Origin: Marinobacter orientalis
Lineage (GTDB): Bacteria; Pseudomonadota; Gammaproteobacteria; Pseudomonadales; Oleiphilaceae
Assembly (NCBI RefSeq): GCF_004792665.1
Contig: NZ_SRZX01000001.1
Location: forward strand, 62,001 to 126,000
Length of the DNA: 64,000 nucleotides
Direction: 5' to 3'
The position numbers and the translations under genes were made by a program. Positions 17,001 through 25,304 of the stretch are shown here, piece after piece; position 1 is the stretch's first letter, and each line of letters opens with the position of its first letter. The notes beneath the pieces were generated by a model. That model made no database searches and had not been told where the DNA came from. It saw only the letters and a program-made list of their open reading frames with translations.

Positions 17001-17285
17001 ATGGCCGTACAAGCGCTGTATTACTCGGAGAGGGACGGACTGGAGATGGCACTGAAACACCCTGACACAATGCTCTTCTCGTCCAAAGCCGAAGCCGACG
17101 CCCGGGACAAGGTACTGGAACTGGCAGAGGAAATTACCCAGTTTCTTCAGGCGCGGGTTGAAGGTATGGATGAAGCCATGGCTGAAAAAGCGGCACTGGC
17201 CATTGCCGAAGAGAAAGACCTGTTCGGCAGGGCGCTCAAGAAACCTTCCCTGTTGAACGAGCAGGCACAGCCGGATTCCGACTGA
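17001..17285 (+). CDS. yebG: YebG family SOS-response protein
   Basis: A 94-residue acidic protein of the YebG family, which in E. coli is induced by DNA damage and cyclic AMP; its molecular role is unsettled. The pattern is MAVQALYYSERDGLE, then FSSKAEADARDKVLELAEEI near residues 26-45 and AIAEEKDLFGRALKK near 70-84. GGAGAAC stands before the ATG. Its control by a perfect LexA site just upstream supports the name strongly. A short inverted repeat follows the stop and separates it from the convergent Lrp gene. Confidence 0.92.
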   Translation: MAVQALYYSERDGLEMALKHPDTMLFSSKAEADARDKVLELAEEITQFLQARVEGMDEAMAEKAALAIAEEKDLFGRALKKPSLLNEQAQPDSD

Positions 17286-17300
17286 TGCCCCTGCCAGCCC

Positions 17301-17346
17301 CTAGTGTCCCGTCTGGCTAATTCGTTAATCTACTGCGGGACACTAG
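17301..17346. repeat. 11-bp perfect inverted repeat with GTGTCCC core
   Basis: CTAGTGTCCCG (17301-17311) pairs with 17336-17346 across a 24-base loop, between convergent yebG and Lrp genes. The GTGTCCC/GGGACAC core is shared with the larger repeat at 1658-1761. It may be a dispersed REP-like element, or a terminator without a T-run. Confidence 0.6.
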
Positions 17347-17350
17347 CCGC

Positions 17351-17779
17351 TCAGCGGCGAAAACGCGTTTCCAGCACCACCGCTGAGTTGGTCCGCTCGA
17401 CCCCTTCCAGATTGCCTATCTCGTCGAGCACAGTACTGAGCTCCTCCAACGATTGCGCCTGAACAATGGCGATCAGGTCGTACTCGCCACTGACTGAATA
17501 CAACTGGGACACCTGGCTGATCAGCTCAAGGGCGGTATTGGTCCGTGCCGTCAGCTTCTGAAAGACCTTGATCGACACGTGCGCCTCCACCTGATTGGCC
17601 GAGAACTCGCCACCCAGTTGCACGGAATAGCCCCGGATCACACCACTGGCCTCGAGCTTCGCTATGCGATTCTGCACGGTTGAACGCGAGACGTTCAGGG
17701 CACGGGCGAGATCGGAAATACTGGAACGGGCATTCTGGCGAAGCTTCAATAGCAGTTGCTGGTCTTGCTTGCTGATCAT
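17351..17779 (-). CDS. Lrp/AsnC family transcriptional regulator
   Basis: A 142-residue Lrp/AsnC-type regulator with an N-terminal helix-turn-helix (DQQLLLKLRQNARSSISDLA, then NVSRSTVQNRIAKLEASGVI) and a C-terminal RAM effector domain (YSVSGEYDLIAIVQAQSLEEL). The start at 17779 is preferred because AAGG precedes it at normal spacing and the product then begins MISKQDQQ. It is divergent from astA across 140 bases, the arrangement of a local amino acid-responsive activator. Arginine, ornithine or lysine are plausible effectors by context only. Confidence 0.9.
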   Translation of the reverse strand: MISKQDQQLLLKLRQNARSSISDLARALNVSRSTVQNRIAKLEASGVIRGYSVQLGGEFSANQVEAHVSIKVFQKLTARTNTALELISQVSQLYSVSGEYDLIAIVQAQSLEELSTVLDEIGNLEGVERTNSAVVLETRFRR

Positions 17780-17919
17780 ATTGCCGAACCTTAACGCCAT
17801 TTTGTAACTATAAAATATCATTTCTGATAAATCGCAGCTACAAAATGACAGCCCGCCTCATCATACTGTCCTCACCGATCTTCACCAGTACAGAGGCAGT
17901 AACAGATGAGGATGTCACC

Positions 17920-19044
17920 ATGATTATCCGCCCGGTTGCCATAACGGACCTCCCTTCCCTACAGCAAATAGCTGTGGAATCCGGCCCCGGCTTTACCTCA
18001 CTGGTGGATGACTGCGATTTCCTGACCCGGAAAATCGATCGCTCCCTGGCAAGCTTCGCACGCACCGTGACTTCGCCCGGCGACGAAAGTTACCTGTTTG
18101 TTCTGGAAGATTCCGAAACCGGTGAGATCATGGGCACTACCGGCATTGAAGCCTCGGTGGGCACCCGCCGGCCGCTGTATCATTACCACCGTAGCCTGGT
18201 GGTTCACCATTCACCGGAACTGAATCTGCACCGGCGAATGGAAGTACTGAACATGTGTAACCACTACACCGGTTGCAGTGAAATCTGCACGCTGTTTCTG
18301 CGGCCGAGATTTCGCCGGGCGCAAGCCGGCAAGCTGCTCTCGCGAGTCCGTTTCCTGTTCATGGCGCAACACCCCCAACGATTTGCAGAAACAGTCATCG
18401 CGGAGATGCGAGGCGTGTCGAACGAGAGTGGGCAGTCCCCGTTCTGGAACTGGTTACGCGCGCATTTCGTGGACCTCGATTTTGACACGGTGACTCGCAT
18501 GGTTGGCACCGGAGACAATGGTTTTATTGCAGACCTGATGCCCCGGCACCCACTCTATACCCAGCTGATGGACGAAAGCGCCCGTGCGGTTATCGGCCAG
18601 GTGCATGACAATACCCGCCCTGCCCTGAACATGCTTGAGGCCGAAGGCTTCCGCCATACCGGTTACATTGACCTGTTCGACGGAGGCCCTTCAGTGGAGG
18701 CCAGGCTGCACGACATCCGTTCTGTGTCGACTTCTGCCGGGTGCCGGATTCAGGTTGTTGATGATGTCCAGCCGGCGCTGGAAAAATGGAACGGGGGCGG
18801 CAGGGGACGAACGTTGGTCATAACCAATACAGGAACAGCGGATTTCCGCGCCACCGTTACCAGTGCGGCCAAGTATCTGCCCGCGCGCAACCTGTTACAG
18901 GTGCCGAGAACACTGGCAAACACGCTTCAGCTGGGTAACGATGGACATGCCCGATTTACGGAACTGGCCACCACAAGCACAGACAGGCAGCGTGCGGCCA
19001 TTCCAATGAACCAGAAAAAGGAGGCGCTCCATGCACACCGATAG
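17920..19044 (+). CDS. astA: Arginine N-succinyltransferase
   Basis: A 374-residue enzyme that succinylates the alpha-amino group of arginine (or ornithine) with succinyl-CoA, the first step of the AST pathway. The AstA pattern is clear from end to end: MIIRPVAITDLPSLQQIA, SYLFVLEDSETGEIMGT, SEICTLFLRPRFRR, AEMRGVSNESGQSPFW, ADLMPRHPLYTQLM, VIGQVHDNTRPA, and YIDLFDGGPSVE. The start at 17920 has GAGG upstream. The other ast genes (astC, D, B, E) are not in this window. It overlaps the DUF1338 gene by 14 bases and is divergent from an Lrp regulator. Confidence 0.88.
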   Translation: MIIRPVAITDLPSLQQIAVESGPGFTSLVDDCDFLTRKIDRSLASFARTVTSPGDESYLFVLEDSETGEIMGTTGIEASVGTRRPLYHYHRSLVVHHSPELNLHRRMEVLNMCNHYTGCSEICTLFLRPRFRRAQAGKLLSRVRFLFMAQHPQRFAETVIAEMRGVSNESGQSPFWNWLRAHFVDLDFDTVTRMVGTGDNGFIADLMPRHPLYTQLMDESARAVIGQVHDNTRPALNMLEAEGFRHTGYIDLFDGGPSVEARLHDIRSVSTSAGCRIQVVDDVQPALEKWNGGGRGRTLVITNTGTADFRATVTSAAKYLPARNLLQVPRTLANTLQLGNDGHARFTELATTSTDRQRAAIPMNQKKEALHAHR

Positions 19045-19834
19045 AGACACCCTGTTCAGTCGTCTTTGGGACAATTATTGTGAAGTAACCCCATCCGCCG
19101 AGCATATCCACCGGTTGCTGGATGACACCCAGGGCGGAGAGATCGTGAACGACCACATCGCCCTGCGCACCTTCAACCTCGAGAAGGTCAATCTGGACAA
19201 GCTGGCAGCACACTTTCTGGCTCTGGGCTACCAGCAGGGCGGTGACTATCATTTTGAAGCGAAGAAGCTCTACGCCAGGCATTATGAACACCCCGACCCG
19301 TCCGCCCCCAAGGTGTTTATTTCCGAGCTGCTGGTGGAACAGTGCTCCGAGCCGGCGCAGGCTATCATTCACCAGCTGGTGAGTCAGATGGATCCGGCGG
19401 CGGGGACGGCCGACAACTTCCTGTATTCCGGGCGCCACTGGGACATCGACTATCCTACCTACCAGGCTCTGCTGGAAGAAAGCGAGTACGCGGCCTGGGT
19501 GGCTGCCTGGGGCTTCCGCGCCAACCATTTCACGGTGAGCGTCAACGCCCTGAGTCGCTTCCGGACGGTGGCGGAGATAAACCAGGTTCTGAAAGACCAT
19601 GGTTACCGGGTGAACAACTCCGGCGGGGAAATCAAGGGCTCTCCCGAAGAACTGCTGGAGCAGTCTTCCACCATGGCGGATCGGGCCGAAGTGGCGTTCT
19701 CTGATCAGAAAGCAGCCATACCCAGCTGCTTCTATGAGTTTGCGCTCCGCTACCCCAAATCCGACGGCCAGCTTTACAGCGGATTTGTCGCCGCTTCAGC
19801 GGACAAAATCTTTGAAAGTACCGACAGCCGCTAG
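19031..19834 (+). CDS. DUF1338 family protein (2-oxoadipate dioxygenase/decarboxylase-like)
   Basis: A 267-residue DUF1338 protein. One characterised branch (HglS/YdcJ) is an Fe(II) enzyme turning 2-oxoadipate into 2-hydroxyglutarate in lysine breakdown. Candidate metal ligands are His in NDHIALRTF near residue 42, His in RANHFTVSVN near 165, and Glu in CFYEFALRYP near 238, with an Arg in ALRTF that could hold the substrate carboxylate. HglS is larger, about 450 residues, so this compact form may have another substrate. The gene starts inside the 3' end of astA with GGAGG upstream, so it is certainly co-expressed with it. Confidence 0.8.
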   Translation: MHTDRDTLFSRLWDNYCEVTPSAEHIHRLLDDTQGGEIVNDHIALRTFNLEKVNLDKLAAHFLALGYQQGGDYHFEAKKLYARHYEHPDPSAPKVFISELLVEQCSEPAQAIIHQLVSQMDPAAGTADNFLYSGRHWDIDYPTYQALLEESEYAAWVAAWGFRANHFTVSVNALSRFRTVAEINQVLKDHGYRVNNSGGEIKGSPEELLEQSSTMADRAEVAFSDQKAAIPSCFYEFALRYPKSDGQLYSGFVAASADKIFESTDSR

Positions 19835-19854
19835 GTCATCACTGCCAGCCCGTG

Positions 19855-20727
19855 CTAAGTAGTGACCAGCCCTTCACAGATCACCTCCAGGCAGGCCGGC
19901 CGGCATTTTGCGTCCAGCGGTGTCTTCCCGGCAATCTCCCCATCCATGGTGACGGTTTTTGAGGAACGGGTGGTGACTCTGACCTCGGGGCTTTTAAGAT
20001 GCACCACCGTGCTGGTGCGCTTTGGTGAGCTCCGGCGCAGGCGGACAGTGAGAAAGGTCAGCAAAAGCTGGAACATCGACCGCGGGCGAACCGCGATCAC
20101 ATCCAGCTGCCCATCACCGGCTGATGCCTCGGGGATCTCGTTCCCACCACCGAAAAAGGCGCCGGAAGAGACGGCAATGGTGAGCCAGCGCCCGGTCACG
20201 TTGCCGGTTCGGGTTTCAATCCGGCCGTGGAACCCGCGATAAGCCGACAGTTTCTGCAGCAAAGCCGCAACATAACTGAAGCGACCGAGAAACCGCTTGG
20301 TTTCCCCCGACGACTCCCGGACGGCAAGTGTTCCAAGACCGATATGGGCAACGTTGAGAAACATCCCCTGATCGGCAATGGCAACATCAACCCTGCGTGT
20401 CCGGCCTGCTGCCACCAGGTTACAGATCTGCCGGGGATCCGCCGGAAGCTTGAGATTGCGGGCAAAATCGTTGGCGGTGCCGGACGGAAGCACTGCAAGG
20501 GTCGCTCCGGATTCCAGGCACAGAACTGCCGCAGCATTCACCGACCCGTCCCCTCCTGCCGCCAGCAGGATGTCCCGGGCATCAATCTCGCCTGTCCAGC
20601 CGGTATCGGCGAGGCTGCAGTCCCTGATACCGGAAATACCGGCCGCTTCCAGATGCGTGCGCCAGAAATCGGCGCCGCGACTGCCTTGTTCCCCTGCCTT
20701 GGGGTTTGCCATCAACCAATAGACCAT
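19855..20727 (-). CDS. Diacylglycerol/lipid kinase family protein (YegS-like)
   Basis: A 290-residue cytoplasmic lipid kinase of the DAGK-cat superfamily. The ATP site is LLAAGGDGSVN near residues 53-63 and LPSGTANDFARNL near 78-90, and the C-terminal beta-sandwich carries GGGNEIPEASAGDGQLDVI, with the conserved Asp near the end (TVTMDGE). Substrates in this group include phosphatidylglycerol and diacylglycerol; which applies here is unknown. The start at 20727 has AGGA upstream, while the open frame continues 18 codons further. It is divergent from the ZIP transporter gene. Confidence 0.85.
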   Translation of the reverse strand: MVYWLMANPKAGEQGSRGADFWRTHLEAAGISGIRDCSLADTGWTGEIDARDILLAAGGDGSVNAAAVLCLESGATLAVLPSGTANDFARNLKLPADPRQICNLVAAGRTRRVDVAIADQGMFLNVAHIGLGTLAVRESSGETKRFLGRFSYVAALLQKLSAYRGFHGRIETRTGNVTGRWLTIAVSSGAFFGGGNEIPEASAGDGQLDVIAVRPRSMFQLLLTFLTVRLRRSSPKRTSTVVHLKSPEVRVTTRSSKTVTMDGEIAGKTPLDAKCRPACLEVICEGLVTT

Positions 20728-20892
20728 GACATTCCTATGCGTGCTGAGCCAGTATTCAAATCCGGGCGTAACTATTACCATTGAGCGTATCTACGTATAA
20801 ATTATAAACCGTCAGCGCGCCACCAACATGGTTAACGTTTAATCTGGCGGCGACACACTGATCAAGCCGCAATCGGGACAATAGGGAGGCCA

Positions 20893-21678
20893 ATGCTGGA
20901 GGAGGTTAACGTAGTCTTGCTGGGAGCCACGGCCAGCCTGCTGGCTGGCCTGGGGACCGGTGTCGGCGCACTGGGTGTGTTTCTGGTGAGAAAACTCACG
21001 CCACAACTGCAGGACGGCATGCTGAGCGCTGCCGCCGGCGTCATGCTGGCAGCGTCTTTTTTTTCGCTGCTGCTGCCCGGGATCAAATACGGGGAGGAAC
21101 TGACCGGGGCGACCTGGAGTGCGTCGCTGATGGTCATTGCAGGCCTGCTCATGGGTGCGGGACTGCTTTTCGGCATTCACCAGCGGCTGCCTCACGAGCA
21201 CTTTACCCTGGGGCGCGAGGGGCCGGAGAGCGCCCGCATCCGCCGGATCTGGCTGTTTATCATCGCCATAGCCCTGCACAACTTCCCCGAGGGCATGGCG
21301 GTCGGTGTGGGTTTCGCCGGAGGCGACATTGGCAATGGCACCGCTTTGGCCCTCGGTATCGGATTACAGAATATTCCCGAAGGTCTGGCAGTGGCGGTGT
21401 CACTACTGGCCATCGAGCACTCGCGGACCAAATCCTTCTTTATCGCTGTGCTGACAGGCCTGCTGGAGCCCGTTGGCGGTCTTTTCGGCAGCGCCATGGT
21501 ATGGCTTGCCGAACCCATCATGCCCTGGACCCTCGGTTTTGCGGCCGGCGCCATGCTGTTTATTATAAGCGATGAGATTATTCCGGAGACCCATCGCGGC
21601 CAGTTCAAGACCCTGGCCACGTTTTCCCTGCTGGGCGGCTTTGTGGTCATGATGTTTCTGGACGCAACGCTCGGCTAG
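20893..21678 (+). CDS. ZIP family divalent metal transporter
   Basis: A 261-residue inner-membrane protein with eight predicted helices that would import zinc or other divalent metal ions. The transport site is visible in helices 4 and 5: ALHNFPEGMAVGVG (about 126-139) and GLQNIPEGLAVAVSLL (about 157-172). The ISDEIIPETHR motif stands near residue 221. A cytoplasmic loop (about 98-112) contains HEHF. It is similar to ZupT/GufA-type proteins. No regulator or metal operator was identified. Its 3' end overlaps that of the TauE-type gene by four bases. Confidence 0.9.
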   Translation: MLEEVNVVLLGATASLLAGLGTGVGALGVFLVRKLTPQLQDGMLSAAAGVMLAASFFSLLLPGIKYGEELTGATWSASLMVIAGLLMGAGLLFGIHQRLPHEHFTLGREGPESARIRRIWLFIIAIALHNFPEGMAVGVGFAGGDIGNGTALALGIGLQNIPEGLAVAVSLLAIEHSRTKSFFIAVLTGLLEPVGGLFGSAMVWLAEPIMPWTLGFAAGAMLFIISDEIIPETHRGQFKTLATFSLLGGFVVMMFLDATLG

Positions 21679-22463
21679 CCGGGAAAGATAACCTTTATCA
21701 TCCCGATACTGCTGACAATCAGCAGCACAACGCCGAGCACACGGAAAAACACCGGCGTTTCTGCCCTCAGCATTCGGTCGTGGACGTAAAGGCCGGTGAC
21801 ATGACCCACGGCCGCACAGGGCAAAAGCCAGAGGTGGTGGATCAACTGCAGATCGACGCCTACCCAGATAAAGGCCGCCATCTTGATGGCCACCAGAATG
21901 AACCAGAGGGCGAACAGGGTGTCCCGCAGTCGTTCCCTGGGCAGATGTTGTGCGACCACGGCGATGATCAGGGGTGCCCCTATCAATGAAGTGCCACTGA
22001 CATACCCGCCCACCATCAGGAAAACCGTGTCGACGGCGCGACTGCCGCTGCGAAAGGGCCGGTCGAGGATGTAGGAGACAGAATAAAGCGCGACGATCGC
22101 AAAGATAATAGTGCTCATGACATCTGAAGGCAGGGTAATAAGCCCGAACACACCGATCAGCTTTGGCACAATCATGATGCCCAGAATCCGCCACAGGTAA
22201 CGCCAGTCCACAGTCCCTGCCGACGTGCGCCCCTGCTCATCCGTTCCCGACGACTTGCGATTGTTCATCCAGATGGTGAGCGATGAAAACACCAGCAGAT
22301 GTACGGCAATAATAGGCAGGAACACCAGCGGTTCATCCAGCACCAGGAGCAGAAACGGCAACGACAGCACCGCGCCGCCGAAGCCGAGCCCGGAACGGAC
22401 GAAGCCGCTCCAGACAAAGATCAGGCCAACCAGGACATACTGGTACAGCGCCAGCTCAGACAT
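21675..22463 (-). CDS. TauE/SafE-type sulfite or sulfonate exporter family protein
   Basis: A 262-residue inner-membrane protein with about eight helices in two repeats. The glycine motifs typical of the TauE/SafE family are SGFVRSGLGFGGAVLSLPFL near residues 19-38 and GGYVSGTSLIGAPLII in the second half, and a short hydrophilic loop (NNRKSSGTDEQGRTS) lies in the middle. The family moves small anions such as sulfite, sulfoacetate or sulfolactate, but the substrate here is unknown. The start at 22463 (MSELALYQY) is preferred over an upstream open frame without signal. Confidence 0.85.
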   Translation of the reverse strand: MSELALYQYVLVGLIFVWSGFVRSGLGFGGAVLSLPFLLLVLDEPLVFLPIIAVHLLVFSSLTIWMNNRKSSGTDEQGRTSAGTVDWRYLWRILGIMIVPKLIGVFGLITLPSDVMSTIIFAIVALYSVSYILDRPFRSGSRAVDTVFLMVGGYVSGTSLIGAPLIIAVVAQHLPRERLRDTLFALWFILVAIKMAAFIWVGVDLQLIHHLWLLPCAAVGHVTGLYVHDRMLRAETPVFFRVLGVVLLIVSSIGMIKVIFPG

Positions 22464-22711
22464 AGTGGTACCCAGATTCCGGCAAGTAGGTTCACGCAAG
22501 CAGGTTCGCGAATGCAAAGGCGTACGAGCATACCTGTCAGGCCCCCATTACTTCCAGTAACAAAGAGGTACTTTTTTACAACGGAAGACAGGCCCGATAC
22601 CGCCTAATTTTTAAGCAACGGCTCCGGCGTCATGCCGCCGGAAGCCTATGACAAAAACAACAACGACGCAGGGAAAGCTATGCCCCTGCCTGCAGTAAAG
22701 GGAGAACAACG

Positions 22712-23377
22712 ATGTCAGCAGCGGTTGAACACCTCGACGAACGGCTTCAGGACGGCAGCGAGCTGCTTGAGGAAATAATGCCTTCTGCCATTACCCTGGC
22801 CATGATGCTCCGCCAGCGAACCATGGCCTCCTGGATGCGAACAGAATTTGACGGCTACGGCGACCTGTCTTCGTTACCTCCCTACCGCCGTGACGTACCT
22901 GGCCACATCGTTGCCCGCTCTCCCCAGTATGGCTGGATTCCGGCACCGGTCGACAACAGGCAGAAGCAGGAATTCGGGCACCGTGATATGCCGGAGGGCG
23001 TCAAGTCCCTTGAGAAAACCTGCCTCAGCTGCAAAAAAGGCACGGGTAACCGGATAGTGTTCGATAAGGAGGAAATGGCCGCATTGCAGGGCCAGATCAA
23101 CCTCACCGCGGAACTGGCAATCACCATGAGCAGGGACAGCTACTGCAGACTCCTTCGGGTTATCCGCAGCGCCCTGTACCTCTGGGCGCAGGCGCTTATG
23201 GAAGCGGGCATTGGCGGCGACCACAACTCCTACAGCGAAGACGAGCGCAAGAAGGTCGCGCACCTGGACGATCCCGAGCGTTTCTGGCGCCAGGCACTGG
23301 AAAGCAACGCAGACCTGCCTATTCCGGACGTTCGGGAAGTGGGCTTCTTCGAACGCGTTTTCGGACGGGCCGGCTGA
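22712..23377 (+). CDS. AbiTii-domain protein
   Basis: A 221-residue protein with an AbiTii domain, named for toxin components of abortive-infection systems against phage. Matching elements are WMRTEFDGYGDLSSLPPYRR near residues 43-62, then SPQYGWIPAPV near 72-82, and a C-terminal helix pattern (RLLRVIRSALYLWAQALMEA, then GIGG and an acidic EDERKK segment). CLSCKK near 106 could bind metal. GGGAGAACAACG precedes the ATG. No antitoxin gene follows; the next genes are convergent and encode an ion-channel pair. The activity of the domain is unknown to me. Confidence 0.8.
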   Translation: MSAAVEHLDERLQDGSELLEEIMPSAITLAMMLRQRTMASWMRTEFDGYGDLSSLPPYRRDVPGHIVARSPQYGWIPAPVDNRQKQEFGHRDMPEGVKSLEKTCLSCKKGTGNRIVFDKEEMAALQGQINLTAELAITMSRDSYCRLLRVIRSALYLWAQALMEAGIGGDHNSYSEDERKKVAHLDDPERFWRQALESNADLPIPDVREVGFFERVFGRAG

Positions 23378-23384
23378 GGTCTCC

Positions 23385-24452
23385 TCAGCGGTCGGTCAGT
23401 TTGATCTCGATACGGCGGTTCCGCTGTAAAGCTTCAGGGGAACTGCCCTCGGCGACCGGGAAGAACTCACCGAACCCGGCTGCTGCCATACGGGTCTCAG
23501 GCACGCCCTGTGAGGCAAGGTAGCGCACCACCGCCACCGCCCTGGCAGTGGACAACTCCCAGTTGGATGGAAACTCTTCGGTATTGATCGGAATGCGGTC
23601 GGTGTGGCCATCGATACGCAGAATCCAGTCAATATCATCCGGGATGGCCGAGGCAACATCCAGAAGCACGTCTGCCAGTTTATCCAGTTCCCGCTTGCCT
23701 TCCTGGCCCAGACTGGCCGAGCCGGAAGCAAACAGCAGCTCGGAAGGCAGCAGGAAGCGGTCGCCGACAATGCGGATGTTCTCGTTATCCTGGAGAATCT
23801 GCCGTAACCGGCCAAAGAACTCGGACTGATAGCGCTCCAGTTCATTGACCCGTTCCGCCAGTAGCCTGTTCAGGCGTTTACCTACCTCTTCCAGCTCGGC
23901 CTCTTTCTCGGCCGTCAGATCTTCCTGCAGTCGCAGCGCCGCGGCAATGCGGCTCAGCTGGTCCTGCAGGGCCGTAATCTGGTTCGACAGCCGCTGGATG
24001 ATGACACGCTGGGAGGCGGTAAGCTGTTCTTCTTCATCCAGTTCCGCCTCGGCGCTGGAGACTGCCTGTTGCAGGTCCTCCACCCGCATGGCCTGGGCTT
24101 CGGCATTGTATTGCTGCGCCAGCCGTTGCGCCCTTTCCTCTTCAAGTTCCGCACGAAGCGACTCATTCAGGGCCAGGCTTTCACTATAACTGCTCTGGAC
24201 AGCTGCCATTTCCTCTTCCAGTGCATCTGTCTGTGCACGCTCCAGCCCCAGCAGCCGTGAAATTTCCTCCAGCTGGCTGTTCAGTCTGGCCAGTTCCGAA
24301 TCACGATCTGACAGGGTCTGAGAGAGATAGAGCTGGCTGACCACATAGATCAGCAGCATGAAGATAATCAGCATCAACAATGCGGAAAGCGCATCCACGT
24401 AGCCGGGCCATACGTTGATGTTGCTGCGGGTACGACGTCTCGAGCCGATCAT
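23385..24452 (-). CDS. MotB/OmpA-like peptidoglycan-binding protein with long coiled coil
   Basis: A 355-residue protein that would be the anchor and proton-carrying half of an ion-driven motor or channel. One membrane helix (about 19-43) begins with WPGYVDALSALL; Asp20 is in the place of the proton-binding Asp of MotB. A coiled coil of about 170 residues (about 45-215) follows, rich in Glu, Leu, Arg and Gln. An OmpA C-terminal domain (about 225-355) ends the protein, with LRIDGHTDRIPI, NWELSTARAVAVVRYL and RNRRIEIKL, which bind peptidoglycan. It lies 12 bases downstream of the MotA-like gene in the same operon. Confidence 0.85.
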   Translation of the reverse strand: MIGSRRRTRSNINVWPGYVDALSALLMLIIFMLLIYVVSQLYLSQTLSDRDSELARLNSQLEEISRLLGLERAQTDALEEEMAAVQSSYSESLALNESLRAELEEERAQRLAQQYNAEAQAMRVEDLQQAVSSAEAELDEEEQLTASQRVIIQRLSNQITALQDQLSRIAAALRLQEDLTAEKEAELEEVGKRLNRLLAERVNELERYQSEFFGRLRQILQDNENIRIVGDRFLLPSELLFASGSASLGQEGKRELDKLADVLLDVASAIPDDIDWILRIDGHTDRIPINTEEFPSNWELSTARAVAVVRYLASQGVPETRMAAAGFGEFFPVAEGSSPEALQRNRRIEIKLTDR

Positions 24453-24464
24453 GGCGCCGCCCTG

Positions 24465-25187
24465 TTATTCCGGTGCATCGTCAACCCGATCCACCAGGTT
24501 GGTGACGCCGGTCAGCCACTCTTCCAGACCGTCGTAAAAGCGGTTCTGGGCATGCCCTGCCTGGATATCCAGAAAGCCGAGCACAAGCGAGCCACCCAAC
24601 CCCAAAAGTGATGAACTGAATGCCGTCCCCATGCCCTGAAGCGGCTTCAGTAGCCCCGATTGAAGCCCGGCAAACACTTCACCAAAATCTTCCTGCCCCA
24701 TATCCAGGTTTACGATGACCTCTCCCACCGAATTGATGGTGCCGAGGAGGCCCCAGAAGGTACCCAGCAGGCCCAGGAAAATCAGCAGACTGATGAAATA
24801 ACGGGTAATTTCACGCTGCTCGTCCATCCGGCTATGAATGGCATCGAGAACCGTGCGCAGCGACATGGTAGACAGGGAGAAACGGTCGCGTTTGGAGTCG
24901 TCATCAAGCTGGCGTGCCAACGGTTTCAGCAACCGGGGCTCCTGCAACACTGAAAGCCCGGCATGACCGGTACGGAACTGTGCCACCCATCGCAGTTCCG
25001 GGAACAGCACGAAAACCTGGCGGTAGGTAATGACTACGCCGATCAGCAGTACACAGACAATCAGCAGGTTGAACACCCAGTTTGCCATGAATGCGGCCTG
25101 GAGCGGTTTGTAAATCAGGGCACAAACCACCCCGACTACAGCCAGAAACAGCGTCATCCAGAAAAGGGTATGCTTGGGATTGCTCAT
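24465..25187 (-). CDS. MotA/TolQ/ExbB-like proton channel protein
   Basis: A 240-residue inner-membrane protein with two N-terminal helices (about 7-27 and 35-55), a cytoplasmic loop, and two further helices. The helix-3 and -4 motifs are those of the MotA/ExbB family: FISLLIFLGLLGTFWGLLGTI (split around residue 145) and GLLKPLQGMGTAFSSSLLGL near 180-200. It pairs with the following MotB-like gene, so together they should make a proton-driven complex. The gene is too short to be a flagellar MotA or a Zorya ZorA with its long tail. The start at 25187 is chosen; a GTG lies three codons upstream. Confidence 0.87.
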   Translation of the reverse strand: MSNPKHTLFWMTLFLAVVGVVCALIYKPLQAAFMANWVFNLLIVCVLLIGVVITYRQVFVLFPELRWVAQFRTGHAGLSVLQEPRLLKPLARQLDDDSKRDRFSLSTMSLRTVLDAIHSRMDEQREITRYFISLLIFLGLLGTFWGLLGTINSVGEVIVNLDMGQEDFGEVFAGLQSGLLKPLQGMGTAFSSSLLGLGGSLVLGFLDIQAGHAQNRFYDGLEEWLTGVTNLVDRVDDAPE

Positions 25188-25259
25188 TAACACCACCGGT
25201 TTTATCGGGAAACACGTTAAAACCTAGCACATTAGCACAACCCCCGGACCCCTGCTGAA

Positions 25260-25284
25260 CTTAACCCCGTTCTGGCGGGTTAAG
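25260..25284. other. 8-bp inverted repeat between operons
   Basis: CTTAACCC (25260-25267) pairs with 25277-25284 across nine bases, between the stop of the hydrolase gene and the MotA-like gene. It may end the hydrolase transcript or act as an operator; no T-run is present on either strand. Confidence 0.35.
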
Positions 25285-25304
25285 GATTTGTTACCCGGCC
25301 GACC

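Noticed and set aside
23385..25187. A complete Zorya defence system
   Set aside because: Only ZorA/ZorB-type families are present. No ZorC, ZorD helicase or ZorE nuclease lies nearby, and both proteins differ in architecture from known ZorA and ZorB.
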